DNA of 64,000 nt from Planctomycetota bacterium (GCA_013112555.1 JABFGK010000002.1:992001-1056000); one strand, 5' to 3'; numbered from the stretch's first letter, positions 54,219 to 63,751 are shown. Numbers and translations: made by a program. The notes: generated by a model not told the origin, from the sequence alone.

Positions 54219-55169
54219 GTGCTTCGATTGGCCGGCTTGTTGACTGTGCTTGTGCTCGCTGTTGTTGTCTCCTCGTGTGCCTCATCTCCTGGGACAGCGC
54301 GGCATGTGTCGGCCCCGGCCGTGGACGCGACGGCCCCGGTCGACTGGCCCGGTCTGCACAACGTCGTCGCGTACTATGACGACTTCTATTCCGGCGGGGC
54401 ACCGGAGGGGCGCGAGGGGTTTGCGTTGCTGGCTGACCTCGGGATTGTCACGATCATCAGCGTGGATGGGGCAGCCCCGGATGTTGAGGCAGCGCGTACA
54501 CATGACATGCAGTACATTCATTTACCGATCGGGTATGACGGCATTGAGCAGGCACGAGTTCTCGAACTGACCCGTGCAACCAGGGACTCGATTGCAAACG
54601 GTCCGGTGTATGTTCATTGTCATCACGGGAAGCATCGGAGTGCCGGTGCAGCGGGTGCTATTGCCGTCTCACTGGGATGGCTGACTCACGACGAAGCGGT
54701 TGCCCGGATGCGGGTCTCGGGGACTTCGAATGACTATCCGGGGTTGTATGCCGCAGCCGCAACGGCAACACGACTCTCCGATGAGATTCTTGATGCCGTT
54801 GCTGCGAACTTCCCGGCTGTGTCACGGCCGGCAGGGATTACCAGGACGATGGTCGAGATTGACTTTGTCAATGATAATCTGAAGGCGATTCGCGATGCCG
54901 GTTGGCAGACGCCGGCTGATCACCCGGATCTGGTGCCGGCTGCCGAAGTCGGTCGGCTGGTGGATCTGATGCGATTCTTGAAGGATGACCCGTCCGTTCA
55001 GGACCAGCCGGGCGACTTCTTTGCACAACTCGATGCAGCCCTTGGGGCAGCCAATGCGCTGGAGGCGTTGGTTACAGCACGCGAGCCGGTGCCGGCTGAG
55101 CACCTGACGAGTCAGTTTGCGTTGATTGGTCAATCATGCAAGTCGTGTCACCGGGCATTTCGCAACTGA
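54219..55169 (+). CDS. Lipoprotein with tyrosine-phosphatase domain fused to cytochrome c'-like domain
   Basis: The product is 316 aa from GTG 54219, whose signal peptide (LRLAGLLTVLVLAVVVSSC) ends at a lipobox; the track start is a TTG 21 codons earlier. Residues about 45-185 form a dual-specificity/tyrosine phosphatase fold with the signature VHCHHGKHRSAG (Cx5R, catalytic Cys and Arg present) and an upstream loop without an obvious general-acid Asp. Residues about 200-316 are helical and end in SCKSCHRAFRN, a CxxCH heme site at the C-terminus as in class II (c'-type) cytochromes. Both halves would be extracytoplasmic. The 3' end overlaps the convergent CBM9 gene by 22 bases. Confidence 0.82.
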   Translation: MLRLAGLLTVLVLAVVVSSCASSPGTARHVSAPAVDATAPVDWPGLHNVVAYYDDFYSGGAPEGREGFALLADLGIVTIISVDGAAPDVEAARTHDMQYIHLPIGYDGIEQARVLELTRATRDSIANGPVYVHCHHGKHRSAGAAGAIAVSLGWLTHDEAVARMRVSGTSNDYPGLYAAAATATRLSDEILDAVAANFPAVSRPAGITRTMVEIDFVNDNLKAIRDAGWQTPADHPDLVPAAEVGRLVDLMRFLKDDPSVQDQPGDFFAQLDAALGAANALEALVTAREPVPAEHLTSQFALIGQSCKSCHRAFRN

Positions 55170-56026
55170 TCGGCCATCGCTTCATTCACAATGACATTCT
55201 TGAACACGACGTTGCCCCAATGTTCCGGCAGGTGCATATTCACGGCGCTCTGTGGCGACCAGACCCAGTTATCCTCCGGTGTGTCGGGGATCTTCTGATA
55301 GTGCCCGTTTACGATCTCGTGCTGCCATTGGACACGGGAGAAGTTAATGCGCCATGGCTCTTGTTCTAATCCGGTTGGCGGGCAGGAGCGGCGGGCACAG
55401 ACTGCCAGGTGACTCCAGGGCAAGGCGAACTCGACGGACCAGCCCTTGTCGATATCCGTTGGATCGTTTAACGTGCCATCGATCCAGACGGCATGTTTCA
55501 TGCCTTTCAGGTCCCAGTCATGCAGCGCTGGTCCGCCGTTGATATACGTCTTGACGAGGAACAGGTCGAAGATGTTGTTCAGTGCATTGATTTCGATTTC
55601 GTAATATTCCTCGGTGTCCCCGTTCGGATCGATGAAGATTTCAAAGTCGTTGTCGTGGAACACGATCTGGTCGTACTCGGTCAAAGTCCCCCAGACGTGC
55701 GGTTCATCCATCCAGGCACCGACATACAGATATTCTTCGTCCCACAGCATCTTCACGCGCGTGGCAAAGCGCGGAGCCGGCCTGGGGCTGTCTGTGCCTT
55801 CGATATCAACGAAGTCCTCGGTCCAGTCGGCTGACTTCCAAGCTGCCTCATCCATTCTCCCATCGACGACGATGCCGTCTTTTACAGGCACGCGCCGACA
55901 CACATACCACCGAGGCACCTGGCCCTGACCGGGTATCTGCATGACGGTGATGTTTGCCTGGCATCCGGCCAACAGGAGCCCGATTGCCACCATCATCGCT
56001 TGCAGCCATTTGGCGTTACTCGTCAT
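55148..56026 (-). CDS. CBM9-like carbohydrate-binding lipoprotein
   Basis: The product is 292 aa from ATG 56026, with AAGGGTGG upstream; the track start is 31 codons further inside the transporter gene. The lipobox is GLLLAGC. The rest is a family-9-type carbohydrate-binding domain (DGIVVDGRMDEAAWKSADWT, VKMLWDEEYLYVGAWMDEP, DNDFEIFIDPNGDTEEYYEI, WSVEFALPWSHL). Its first 11 bases overlap the end of the symporter gene, so translation is coupled. It probably captures glycans or glycosides at the cell surface for the symporter/mannosidase locus. Confidence 0.85.
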   Translation of the reverse strand: MTSNAKWLQAMMVAIGLLLAGCQANITVMQIPGQGQVPRWYVCRRVPVKDGIVVDGRMDEAAWKSADWTEDFVDIEGTDSPRPAPRFATRVKMLWDEEYLYVGAWMDEPHVWGTLTEYDQIVFHDNDFEIFIDPNGDTEEYYEIEINALNNIFDLFLVKTYINGGPALHDWDLKGMKHAVWIDGTLNDPTDIDKGWSVEFALPWSHLAVCARRSCPPTGLEQEPWRINFSRVQWQHEIVNGHYQKIPDTPEDNWVWSPQSAVNMHLPEHWGNVVFKNVIVNEAMADQLRNAR

Positions 56027-58061
56027 CGCGTACCACCCTTCCATCATCGGTCGCATCGATTCGGGCTGCGCGCAGGTCGCTGAACATGGCCCGCAGATCC
56101 ATGAAGCCGCCGATGACAAACCAGATCGTCACAGCGATCCCGCACAGCAGCGTGAACCAGGTGTACCCCCACCAGAACGTCAGCCACTTCTCGTCCGAGA
56201 CATCGAAGTTCAGTGCATAGACGGTGCCTGCCACGAAGACGGCCGTCCAGACGAGTGGCCAGGCGAGCGTGACATAGGCAATCAGTTTGTCTCGGCCGAC
56301 GAACTCCTTGGTAAACCCGAGTTTCTCCCACATGGTCTTGCACTCGGTCGGCGCAACGGAGTCATCCCCTTCAATTCGATACTGGCCTCGGTGCAGCATG
56401 CGGTCCAGGTTGAACGGTTTTCGATATGTCAGCAGTGACACGACCACATACAGGCCGGCAGCCAGACAAATCGTGGCAAAGTTCAGTTCCTGGCCGGTGA
56501 TATTGGTCCGCACATGCCACAGCAGTCCTTCACAATACAGCATTGCATGACTGAGCCAGCCGTACTTCAGCGGGATAATGGGGAACGCGGATTCCGGTAC
56601 CTGTTTTACGACCACGCTGACGGTTGCCATGATCGACCCTGTGAGCATGGCTGTCCAGGCTCCTGCAGCCGTGCCGCGGTTCCAGTATAGGCCGCCGATG
56701 ATGGCAGCCCCGGCCCCACCAACAAAGACGGCCCCGGTGATGATGAGGAACATGGAGACGTATTGCGTCGGTCGCCACATCATGCTGAATAGAAAGACGA
56801 ACAATGCCACGCTGAAGATGGAAGCGCGCAGGAGCCGGAGGTGTTGGCGCTGCGTGAGCGGTTTTCTGCGGAACGGCAGGACGACATCCTGGATGAAGAT
56901 GACGCCCCATGAATGGAGGTATGTATCGTGCGTGCTGATGAATGCTGCGAGCATGGCAGCGCACCAGAGTCCGAGCAACCCGGTTGGCAGCAGGACGCCG
57001 AGTGCTGCGGGTGTGCGCAGTTGCTTGCGTAACTGTGTGGTCATTTCCTGGTCGTCATAGATGCCGCCGGTCTGAGTTTCGAGATTCTGCTCGATCGCAG
57101 TCTTCTGCTCCGTGAAGTCGGCATGGTTCACGGCCGTTCGGACACAGATCGGAACGACGAGGACGATCAGCATGAAGACGCGGAAGCGCCAGCCGGCCAA
57201 CAGATTGGCCATTTTCGCTTCATGGGGATTGCGGGCAGCACAGTTGTATCCCTGTGTTCCCTGCCAGCCGAGCGTGATGTAGAACAGCGAGATGACGCCG
57301 ATGATGAAATACCAGAGGTTGAAATGTGATTGCTGCCCGATATCGAGCGGGTCCACCATCGACTTCCCCGCTGGGGCCTCCAGCAATGTTGTGCTGACCT
57401 GATCCCAGCGAAAGGCAAACAGCAGCAGGTACACCATGACGACGGCAAAGACAATATTGGCAAACGAGCCTTGCAGGAAGTCTGTGACCATGACGGCGAT
57501 CTGGCCACCCATGAACGTGAACGCGAGACTGATGCCCAAGAGGATCCCCATGAGCAGTGGGAACGTTGAGATGGAAAACGCGTCGGTGATGAGGATGTCG
57601 GAAGGCAGGCCGCAGAGTGCCATGAAGAAGCGTGCGCCGACGGCCGGGAAGATCCCGAAGTTAATAATGCCGGAGAAGTAGGCAATGAGCCCGGCAAAGA
57701 CTCGGAAGTTTCGGCTGTAGCGCATTTCAAAGAACTGGGCCAGCGTCATGGCTCGGGTCTGTCGAAAGCGATAGACGACCCAGCCGCTGATGGCAATGAT
57801 GATCATGGCCGGCCCCTCGGCCAGCGGCCACCAGATTCCGGTGTACGCGACTTCGTAGTTCTGCTCGAAGAACCAGACGAGTGAGATGACGCCGACCTGG
57901 GCCATGCTCGTGGCCACGCAGATCAGGTAGCGCCCCCCGCAGCGTTCGGCTGCGAGGAAGCCGCTGACACTGCGGGCATAGCGTGCGGTGATCAGTGCCC
58001 CGCAGATCAGGACGACCACCATCCCCACCACGATGGCCCAGTCTATGGCATGCATTGTCAT
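56016..58061 (-). CDS. Sodium:solute symporter family transporter
   Basis: The product is 681 aa from ATG 58061 (MTMHAIDWAIVVGM); the track start 32 codons upstream lacks hydrophobic character. It has about 13-15 membrane helices with SSS features (ARSVSGFLAAERCGGRYLI, MAQVGVISLVWFFEQ, GLLGLWCAAMLAAFISTHDTY). A soluble loop (about 310-350) is present and two terminal helices follow a basic loop. The likely substrate is a sugar or related product, from its link to the CBM9 lipoprotein and the divergent alpha-mannosidase. Confidence 0.88.
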   Translation of the reverse strand: MTMHAIDWAIVVGMVVVLICGALITARYARSVSGFLAAERCGGRYLICVATSMAQVGVISLVWFFEQNYEVAYTGIWWPLAEGPAMIIIAISGWVVYRFRQTRAMTLAQFFEMRYSRNFRVFAGLIAYFSGIINFGIFPAVGARFFMALCGLPSDILITDAFSISTFPLLMGILLGISLAFTFMGGQIAVMVTDFLQGSFANIVFAVVMVYLLLFAFRWDQVSTTLLEAPAGKSMVDPLDIGQQSHFNLWYFIIGVISLFYITLGWQGTQGYNCAARNPHEAKMANLLAGWRFRVFMLIVLVVPICVRTAVNHADFTEQKTAIEQNLETQTGGIYDDQEMTTQLRKQLRTPAALGVLLPTGLLGLWCAAMLAAFISTHDTYLHSWGVIFIQDVVLPFRRKPLTQRQHLRLLRASIFSVALFVFLFSMMWRPTQYVSMFLIITGAVFVGGAGAAIIGGLYWNRGTAAGAWTAMLTGSIMATVSVVVKQVPESAFPIIPLKYGWLSHAMLYCEGLLWHVRTNITGQELNFATICLAAGLYVVVSLLTYRKPFNLDRMLHRGQYRIEGDDSVAPTECKTMWEKLGFTKEFVGRDKLIAYVTLAWPLVWTAVFVAGTVYALNFDVSDEKWLTFWWGYTWFTLLCGIAVTIWFVIGGFMDLRAMFSDLRAARIDATDDGRVVRDDE

Positions 58062-58261
58062 CCGCAGCGTGCCGCCTCTCAGGTCGCCCGTACCCCCCGC
58101 CGGTGACTGTCTGGAATGCCGGTCGATCGTCCTTGAGCACACTGGCGTGACCGGCATCCGTTGTGTGCCTGTATCCTCCTGGCGTCACCCATGGTAGACT
58201 CATGGCAGGCAATTCCACACACTGACTCACAGAGTCCCACATAAAGGCGGGCCGAACGATC

Positions 58262-61200
58262 ATGGCTCACGAACTCGAACATGCAGCCGGGCGATTCATC
58301 ACGTTTGCCAACGAGGTGCTGGCCCCGGCCGTGCGCACGCACAAATACGTCGACGACCTTGCAACCGCAATCACAGCCTGGCAGAGTCCGGAGGCCGTGC
58401 CGTTTGCGACTGCGGTTGCACAGCAGGACTATCAACCGGTGGCAGCCGGGTGGCGCTGGGGGCCGGCCTGGTCGACGTGCTGGTTCCGGATCAGGACGGA
58501 AGTACCACAGCCGAGGGATCTGCTCCAGCTGGCACTTCGGTTTTCCTGCGGTACGGAGGCCATGCTGTGGGATGAGCACGGCAGGCCGATTCAGGGATTT
58601 GATCGGAACCGCGATCTTTGCGTGTTGCCGGAGTCGCTGACTCAGGGGCAGGACCGGGTTACGATGTATGTGGAGGCGGCGTGCAATCACCCGTTTGGCA
58701 CGGCCTCGTTTTCATGGGATGATTCAGAACGGGCAGCCCGCTGGCGCGAACAGTTGCCCGGACGGTTGGAGCCGTGCTATCTCGTTGCCTTCAACCCCAC
58801 GGCCTGGCGCCTGCATCACACGTTTGAGTTTGCTCGTCAGATGATGCAGACACTGCCGCTGGACTCGCCGCGCGCCCACGAGTTGAAGCACGCGCTGGAC
58901 CGTGTGATACGAGCGATCGATCCGGCCGGCATCATCAACACAGCACCGATCGCCCTGTCAATTCTTGACAAGGCCCTGTCGGGCGACGGCGGTACTTCCG
59001 GTTCACAGGCGATTGCCGTCGGCCATGCGCACATTGATACGGCCTGGCTCTGGCCGATCTGCGAGACGAAGCGCAAGTGCATTCGCTCGTTTACCAATGT
59101 CATCGGATTGATGAAGCAGTTTCCTGATTTTCACTTCATGTGTTCGCAGGCACAGCAATATGAATGGGTCCGGCAGGATTGCCCGGCCCTGTTTGACGAG
59201 ATCACGACGGCGGTTGAAGATGGCCGCTGGGAGCCCGGGGGGGCCATGTGGGTTGAGCCGGACTGTAATGTTCCGTCCGGGGAATCACTCGTGCGTCAGA
59301 TTCTGTATGGGACACATTACTGGCTGGAGACGTTCGGAGAAGAACGGGGTGAGCAGCGCCATCTGTTTCTGCCGGATACATTCGGCTTCCCGGCCTCGTT
59401 GCCGCAGATCATGGCCCATGCAGGGCTTGACACGTTTATCACGAACAAACTGTGGTGGAATCAGCACAACGAGTTCCCGTTTGTTAATTTCCGTTGGCGT
59501 GGGATTGATGGGACCGAAGTGCTGGCACATCTGACGCCCGGCCGTGATTACAACGCGACGAACTCGCCGGCTGAGTTGGCACGCGGCGTTGAGTACGCCT
59601 CACGAAAGTGTAAGCCGGAATATAACGTCTGGCTTCAGCCGTTCGGCTATGGGGACGGCGGGGGTGGGCCGACCGACTGGATTGTCTTGAACGCTGAACT
59701 TAGCAATCAGACCCAGGGGCTGCCGTCGGTCACACAGTCGTCTGTCTCTGACTTCTGTGATCAACTTCATCAACGGCGGGCAGCAATTGTTAATACCAGC
59801 GATCGGCCTGATCTTGATGATCTGCCGGTGTGGGACGGTGAACTGTACCTGGAGTTGCATCGCGGCACGCTGACCACCCAGGCATGGCTTAAACAAGCAA
59901 ACCGGGCAGCCGAGCGGGACCTGCGGACTGCGGAGTGGTTGATGACCACGGCACCGGATGGTCGCCCGATTTCGGGTGCAGCGCGTGAACGTTTGCACGG
60001 CGTGTGGAAGACACTCCTGCTGAACCAGTTTCACGATATTCTGCCGGGTTCATCGATCACGTGGGTGTATGACGATTCGCGTGCCGACCACAGTGCGGTC
60101 GCAACAGGAACGTCCGAGGTGATTGCCGCGGGGCTTGAGCGTTGGGTATCGGCCTGTGATGCCACGGGTATGCAACAACCGCTTGTGGTATTCAATCCGT
60201 GTTCTCATATTCGAGGGGGATTTGTTGTACACCCAGAAACCAAGATGCCGGCATACGTTCCAGAAGTCCCGGCACTCGGTGTGTGCGTGGTGGATGTTGC
60301 AGCACAACCTCCACAGACGGATTTGTTGCCAGTTACCATTGCAGACAATGTGATTGAGAACGGCATTCTTCGAGCGGTGATCGATGAGGCGGGGCGCATT
60401 GCATCGCTGTGTCGATTGGATCACGGGCGCGACGCCGTGTGTGATCCAGCGCACTCGCTTCAGCCGCAGCGCGGCCCGTTGAACCGGTTGATGTTGTACG
60501 ACGATCTGCCTCGTGCCTGGGAGGCGTGGGACATTGACCCGGAATACACGCATCGGGGCCGGTGTATCAATGACACGCCGGCGGACAGGTGGGAAGTTGC
60601 GGAGCAATCGCCTGCGCGGGTGGCGATCCGAACCCGGCGTGCCTTTGGCCAGGGGTCGATCGTGGTCCAACGGATCGTGCTTGAGGCCGGCTCGCCCCGG
60701 CTCGATATTCATACGTATATTGATTGGACAGAGGATCGCAAACTGCTTCGGGCGCTGTTCCCGGTTGATGTGCGCTCCCCGCATGTAACGTGTGATATTC
60801 AGTTCGGACATGTGTTGCGGCCGACGACGGCCAACACGTCATGGGATTCGGCCCGTTTTGAGTTCTGCGCGCATCGCTGGATGGATCTGTCTGAGCCGGG
60901 GTTCGGGGTGGCACTCTTGAATGATTGCAAGTACGGCCACTCCTGTCGCGAGAATGTGATGGGTCTGTCATTGCTTCGGGCCCCACGATTTCCTGATGAG
61001 AGCGCGGATTTCGGCCATCATGTGTTTTCATACTCATTGATGCCTCACGACGGTGACTGGCGTGCCGCCGGCGTGGACTGCGCTGCAGATGAACTTAATA
61101 CGCCGTTGATTACGCGTGAGTTGCAACAGGAGCAGGCGGGAGCCATTCGTGATGCGTGGGCACCCTTTGAGATAACGCATGCTGATGATGGTGGGCCGTG

Positions 61201-61471
61201 TCGCGTGGCGGTGTCGGCAGTTAAGCCGCTGCATGTTCAGGAAGGGGCCGGGCCGTCGTTCGTGTTGCGATTGGTCGAGACGGGAGGCGCTGATGGGCGG
61301 GTGGTGATTCATTGGAATGTGCCGGTGGGGGATGTGCGGGCCGTTGATTTGCTGGAGCGTGAGAGTGGGGAGGTACGTGGGCCGGCCGAGATGCAGACGG
61401 ATGATGGCCGGACGACGTTTGCAGTTCGGAAGTTTGAGATTGTGACGTTGCGCGTGGGGTTGAAGGGATGA
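58262..61471 (+). CDS. Glycoside hydrolase family 38 alpha-mannosidase
   Basis: The product is 1069 aa, the usual GH38 length. Catalytic-domain motifs are GHAHIDTAWLWP (zinc ligands, about residue 256), the nucleophile Asp in WVEPDCNVPSGESLVRQ (about residue 334) and HLFLPDTFGFPASLPQI. NKLWWNQHNEFPFVNFRWRG is a substrate-contact segment. The middle helical and C-terminal beta domains are complete. No signal peptide is seen, so it probably acts in the cytosol on imported oligomannosides. The start is ATG 58262, 200 bases from the divergent symporter gene, suggesting shared regulation. The 3' end adjoins a dispersed repeat. Confidence 0.93.
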   Translation: MAHELEHAAGRFITFANEVLAPAVRTHKYVDDLATAITAWQSPEAVPFATAVAQQDYQPVAAGWRWGPAWSTCWFRIRTEVPQPRDLLQLALRFSCGTEAMLWDEHGRPIQGFDRNRDLCVLPESLTQGQDRVTMYVEAACNHPFGTASFSWDDSERAARWREQLPGRLEPCYLVAFNPTAWRLHHTFEFARQMMQTLPLDSPRAHELKHALDRVIRAIDPAGIINTAPIALSILDKALSGDGGTSGSQAIAVGHAHIDTAWLWPICETKRKCIRSFTNVIGLMKQFPDFHFMCSQAQQYEWVRQDCPALFDEITTAVEDGRWEPGGAMWVEPDCNVPSGESLVRQILYGTHYWLETFGEERGEQRHLFLPDTFGFPASLPQIMAHAGLDTFITNKLWWNQHNEFPFVNFRWRGIDGTEVLAHLTPGRDYNATNSPAELARGVEYASRKCKPEYNVWLQPFGYGDGGGGPTDWIVLNAELSNQTQGLPSVTQSSVSDFCDQLHQRRAAIVNTSDRPDLDDLPVWDGELYLELHRGTLTTQAWLKQANRAAERDLRTAEWLMTTAPDGRPISGAARERLHGVWKTLLLNQFHDILPGSSITWVYDDSRADHSAVATGTSEVIAAGLERWVSACDATGMQQPLVVFNPCSHIRGGFVVHPETKMPAYVPEVPALGVCVVDVAAQPPQTDLLPVTIADNVIENGILRAVIDEAGRIASLCRLDHGRDAVCDPAHSLQPQRGPLNRLMLYDDLPRAWEAWDIDPEYTHRGRCINDTPADRWEVAEQSPARVAIRTRRAFGQGSIVVQRIVLEAGSPRLDIHTYIDWTEDRKLLRALFPVDVRSPHVTCDIQFGHVLRPTTANTSWDSARFEFCAHRWMDLSEPGFGVALLNDCKYGHSCRENVMGLSLLRAPRFPDESADFGHHVFSYSLMPHDGDWRAAGVDCAADELNTPLITRELQQEQAGAIRDAWAPFEITHADDGGPCRVAVSAVKPLHVQEGAGPSFVLRLVETGGADGRVVIHWNVPVGDVRAVDLLERESGEVRGPAEMQTDDGRTTFAVRKFEIVTLRVGLKG

Positions 61472-61709
61472 GGGACGATGGATTCCCGCGTGCGCGGGAA
61501 TGATGGAAGAGGTCAATACGTTGTCACCCGACACGGGTTCTCCCTCACTGCGTTCGGGGTAACCCGTAGCACCCGGCCGTGCCACGCTCGGGCGGGTGTG
61601 GCATGATGCTTGCGCATCATTCCCCCGGCGGAGCCGGGGGCTAACAAGAGCGCGGGAATGACGACGAGAAGGGGATACGGACAGAAGGAGATGTTGGAGC
61701 GCCATGTGG
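61472..61709. repeat. Mosaic repeat block 12 between convergent genes
   Basis: Modules: dRS3-like palindrome (about 61478-61505), the GACACGGGTTCTCCC...GGGTAACCCG module (about 61509-61577), and the GATGCTTGCGCATC module with CCCCCGGC/GCCGGGGG hairpin (61600-61645). A right-half fragment GCGCGGGAATGACG follows. It separates the 3' ends of the alpha-mannosidase and RNase HI genes. Confidence 0.8.
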
Positions 61710-62222
61710 TTATTTGTACTGTTCTGATGCTTGGACGGCGAGTTCGTCGCATCGTTCGTTTTCCGGGTGGCCGGCGTGGCCGCGGACCCAGTTGAATCGG
61801 AGTTCGTGTTGGGTGCGCAGTTCGTCGAGTTGCTGCCAGAGTTCGATGTTCTTCACTTTCGGGCCGCGTTTCCCCCGGCGCCAGTTGTGTGTCTTCCAGT
61901 TATCCATCCACTCTTCGAGGCCCTTGAGTACATACTGGCTATCGGCGTACAACTCGACAACGCATCGTTTCTTGATTGACGTCAGGCCCTGGATGACGGC
62001 CATCAGTTCCATGCGATTGTTCGTCGTGTTTGCTTCGCCGCCGCTGTGTTCGCGGACGGTTCCTGATGGTGGGTGTTTCAGGATGAATGCCCAGCCACCC
62101 GGGCCGGGGTTGCCGGAGCAGGCACCGTCGGTGAACAGTTGGACCACGTCGAGTGTTGATTCAGTGTCTTTGGCCGGCTTGGGGGATGCTGCTTTTCGTG
62201 CCGTCTTTTTGCGCTGGGTCAT
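61710..62222 (-). CDS. rnhA: Ribonuclease HI
   Basis: The product is 170 aa from ATG 62222 (MTQRKKTARKAASPK); the track uses a TTG 17 codons upstream. A basic, disordered N-terminal extension of about 25 residues precedes the RNase H fold. Catalytic acidic residues are in LFTDGACSGNPGPGGWA, NNRMELMAV, YADSQYV and GHAGHPENERCDELA, and the basic handle ENERCD/WRRGKRGP is present. It removes the RNA strand of RNA-DNA hybrids in the cytosol. It lies 107 bases after the sigma gene on the same strand. Confidence 0.95.
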   Translation of the reverse strand: MTQRKKTARKAASPKPAKDTESTLDVVQLFTDGACSGNPGPGGWAFILKHPPSGTVREHSGGEANTTNNRMELMAVIQGLTSIKKRCVVELYADSQYVLKGLEEWMDNWKTHNWRRGKRGPKVKNIELWQQLDELRTQHELRFNWVRGHAGHPENERCDELAVQASEQYK

Positions 62223-62329
62223 AGTGCGACCATCGTACCGCCAAAGGCAATCGGAATCACGTGCCCGGGGCAATGAATCGGCGGTGCGTGTATTTGTCGA
62301 ATGGGTGATAAACGAAATACGTCGAGTGA

Positions 62330-63736
62330 CTACCCGGCAGCAGCGCGGCGATAGAACGGCTCATCCGGGTCGGAGGATTGCTGCGCCGGCGATTCGGATT
62401 CAGTATCCGATTCATCGGTGTTCGCTTGCGTTGACTGATGCGGCGGCGGTGTTGTATTGCGCCGTATTCTGCGGCGGGCGCGAGGCCTGTTCTCGTCGTC
62501 GGCCTCATCGTTCGACGTTCCGATCGCCCGGTCATCGTCATCGGCTCCGGTGCATCCATTGCGCTTCAGTGCGCCGATCGGTGCATCCGGGTCGGCCTTG
62601 CTGCTGATGACGTCGTTTCCGGTCAGGATGACGCTGTCATTGAGCGAGCGGCTCTGCCGGCCATTGGCACGGGCGGGCTCAGTGTTATCCTGATCGTTTT
62701 GGTCGACGGCCTTTTTTTTTGCGTGACCGATTTGATTGCACGCAGCAGGCTTCCTCCCTCGGCCGTTGGTCGGGGGGCGGTCTTCTTCCTTAAAGAATCG
62801 GCTCGGTCGATCGTCGCTGAATTGTTCGTTGAGTTTGCGCAGCGCCTCGCACTCGATCTGGCGGACTCGTTCGCGTGTCAGGCCGATGCGGCGGCCGATT
62901 TCCTTGAGTGTGAGCGGCGGTCGCCCGTCGAGGCCGAAGCGCATTCGCAGGACCGTCGCCTCTCGTTCGTCGATCGCAGCGAGCAGCCGTCGGATGGTCC
63001 GCACCTGGTCGTCATGCAAGATGATCGAATCAGGCTGGAGATTCCGGCTGTCAGCAAAGAGTTCGGAGAAGTTGACCTGTTCGCCGTCATCACCGACCGG
63101 CGCCTGGTTCGAGCACTGCCAGGCCCGCACCGCTCGACGGATGATCATGAGTTTCTTGACCGGCACCTGCATGGCTTCAGCGAGTTCGGACAGTGTCGGC
63201 GGGTGCCCGAGGCGGCCTTCGAGATCCTGACTGACCTGCTTCCAGCGTGCAATGTGCTCCACCATGTAGGCCGGGATGCTGATCGGCTGTCCCGCATTGA
63301 TCAAGGCACGCTTGATAGCCTGCTTGATCCACCAGGAGGCATAAGTGGAGAAACGGGTCCCTTGAGCAGGGTCATATCCCTCGACGGCTCGTATTAAGCC
63401 GACATTCCCCTCTTCAATAAGGTCCGCTAACGTCAGGCCGCGGTTCGTGTACTTTTTGGCAATGGAAACGACGAGGCGCAGGTTGGCTCGGACGAGTTGA
63501 TCACGGGCCTCGGGGTCGTTGTCGTTGACGATGCGCCAGCCGAGTATCTTCTCTTCGGTGGCCTTGAGCAGCGCAGTATGGTTGATCTGCTTGAGATAGA
63601 GTTGGAGTTCCGTCTGGAGCCCCGGACCCTTGCGACCGGCTTTTTTCGACCTTGCTGTGCTCAAGATCAGGTGTCCATCCCGATTCAGGACGTGGTTCAC
63701 GAGGATCAACTGGCCAACAGCCCAATTGCCAGACAC
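62330..63736 (-). CDS. Principal-type sigma-70 factor with long disordered C-terminus
   Basis: The product is 468 aa from GTG 63736; no ATG exists near the N-terminus and GTG 63700 is an alternative. The planctomycete signature [20 protein letters not shown] opens the protein. Region 2 follows ([38 protein letters not shown]), then region 3 ([19 protein letters not shown]) and region 4 ([20 protein letters not shown]). Region 1.1 is absent. After region 4 comes an unusual extension of about 150 residues rich in Asp, Arg, Asn and Ser. It could be the housekeeping sigma factor or a close paralog; the window cannot decide. Confidence 0.93.
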   Translation of the reverse strand: MSGNWAVGQLILVNHVLNRDGHLILSTARSKKAGRKGPGLQTELQLYLKQINHTALLKATEEKILGWRIVNDNDPEARDQLVRANLRLVVSIAKKYTNRGLTLADLIEEGNVGLIRAVEGYDPAQGTRFSTYASWWIKQAIKRALINAGQPISIPAYMVEHIARWKQVSQDLEGRLGHPPTLSELAEAMQVPVKKLMIIRRAVRAWQCSNQAPVGDDGEQVNFSELFADSRNLQPDSIILHDDQVRTIRRLLAAIDEREATVLRMRFGLDGRPPLTLKEIGRRIGLTRERVRQIECEALRKLNEQFSDDRPSRFFKEEDRPPTNGRGRKPAACNQIGHAKKKAVDQNDQDNTEPARANGRQSRSLNDSVILTGNDVISSKADPDAPIGALKRNGCTGADDDDRAIGTSNDEADDENRPRARRRIRRNTTPPPHQSTQANTDESDTESESPAQQSSDPDEPFYRRAAAG

Positions 63737-63751
63737 CGAGAGTTCAACTCG

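Noticed and set aside
3426-61709. Dispersed repeats as miniature transposons (MITEs)
   Set aside because: No consistent terminal inverted repeats, target-site duplications or transposase were seen; the uniform orientation also argues against simple transposition.
62438-63397. 319-aa plus-strand ORF
   Set aside because: Antisense to the sigma-70 gene, whose regions 2-4 are unmistakable on the other strand.
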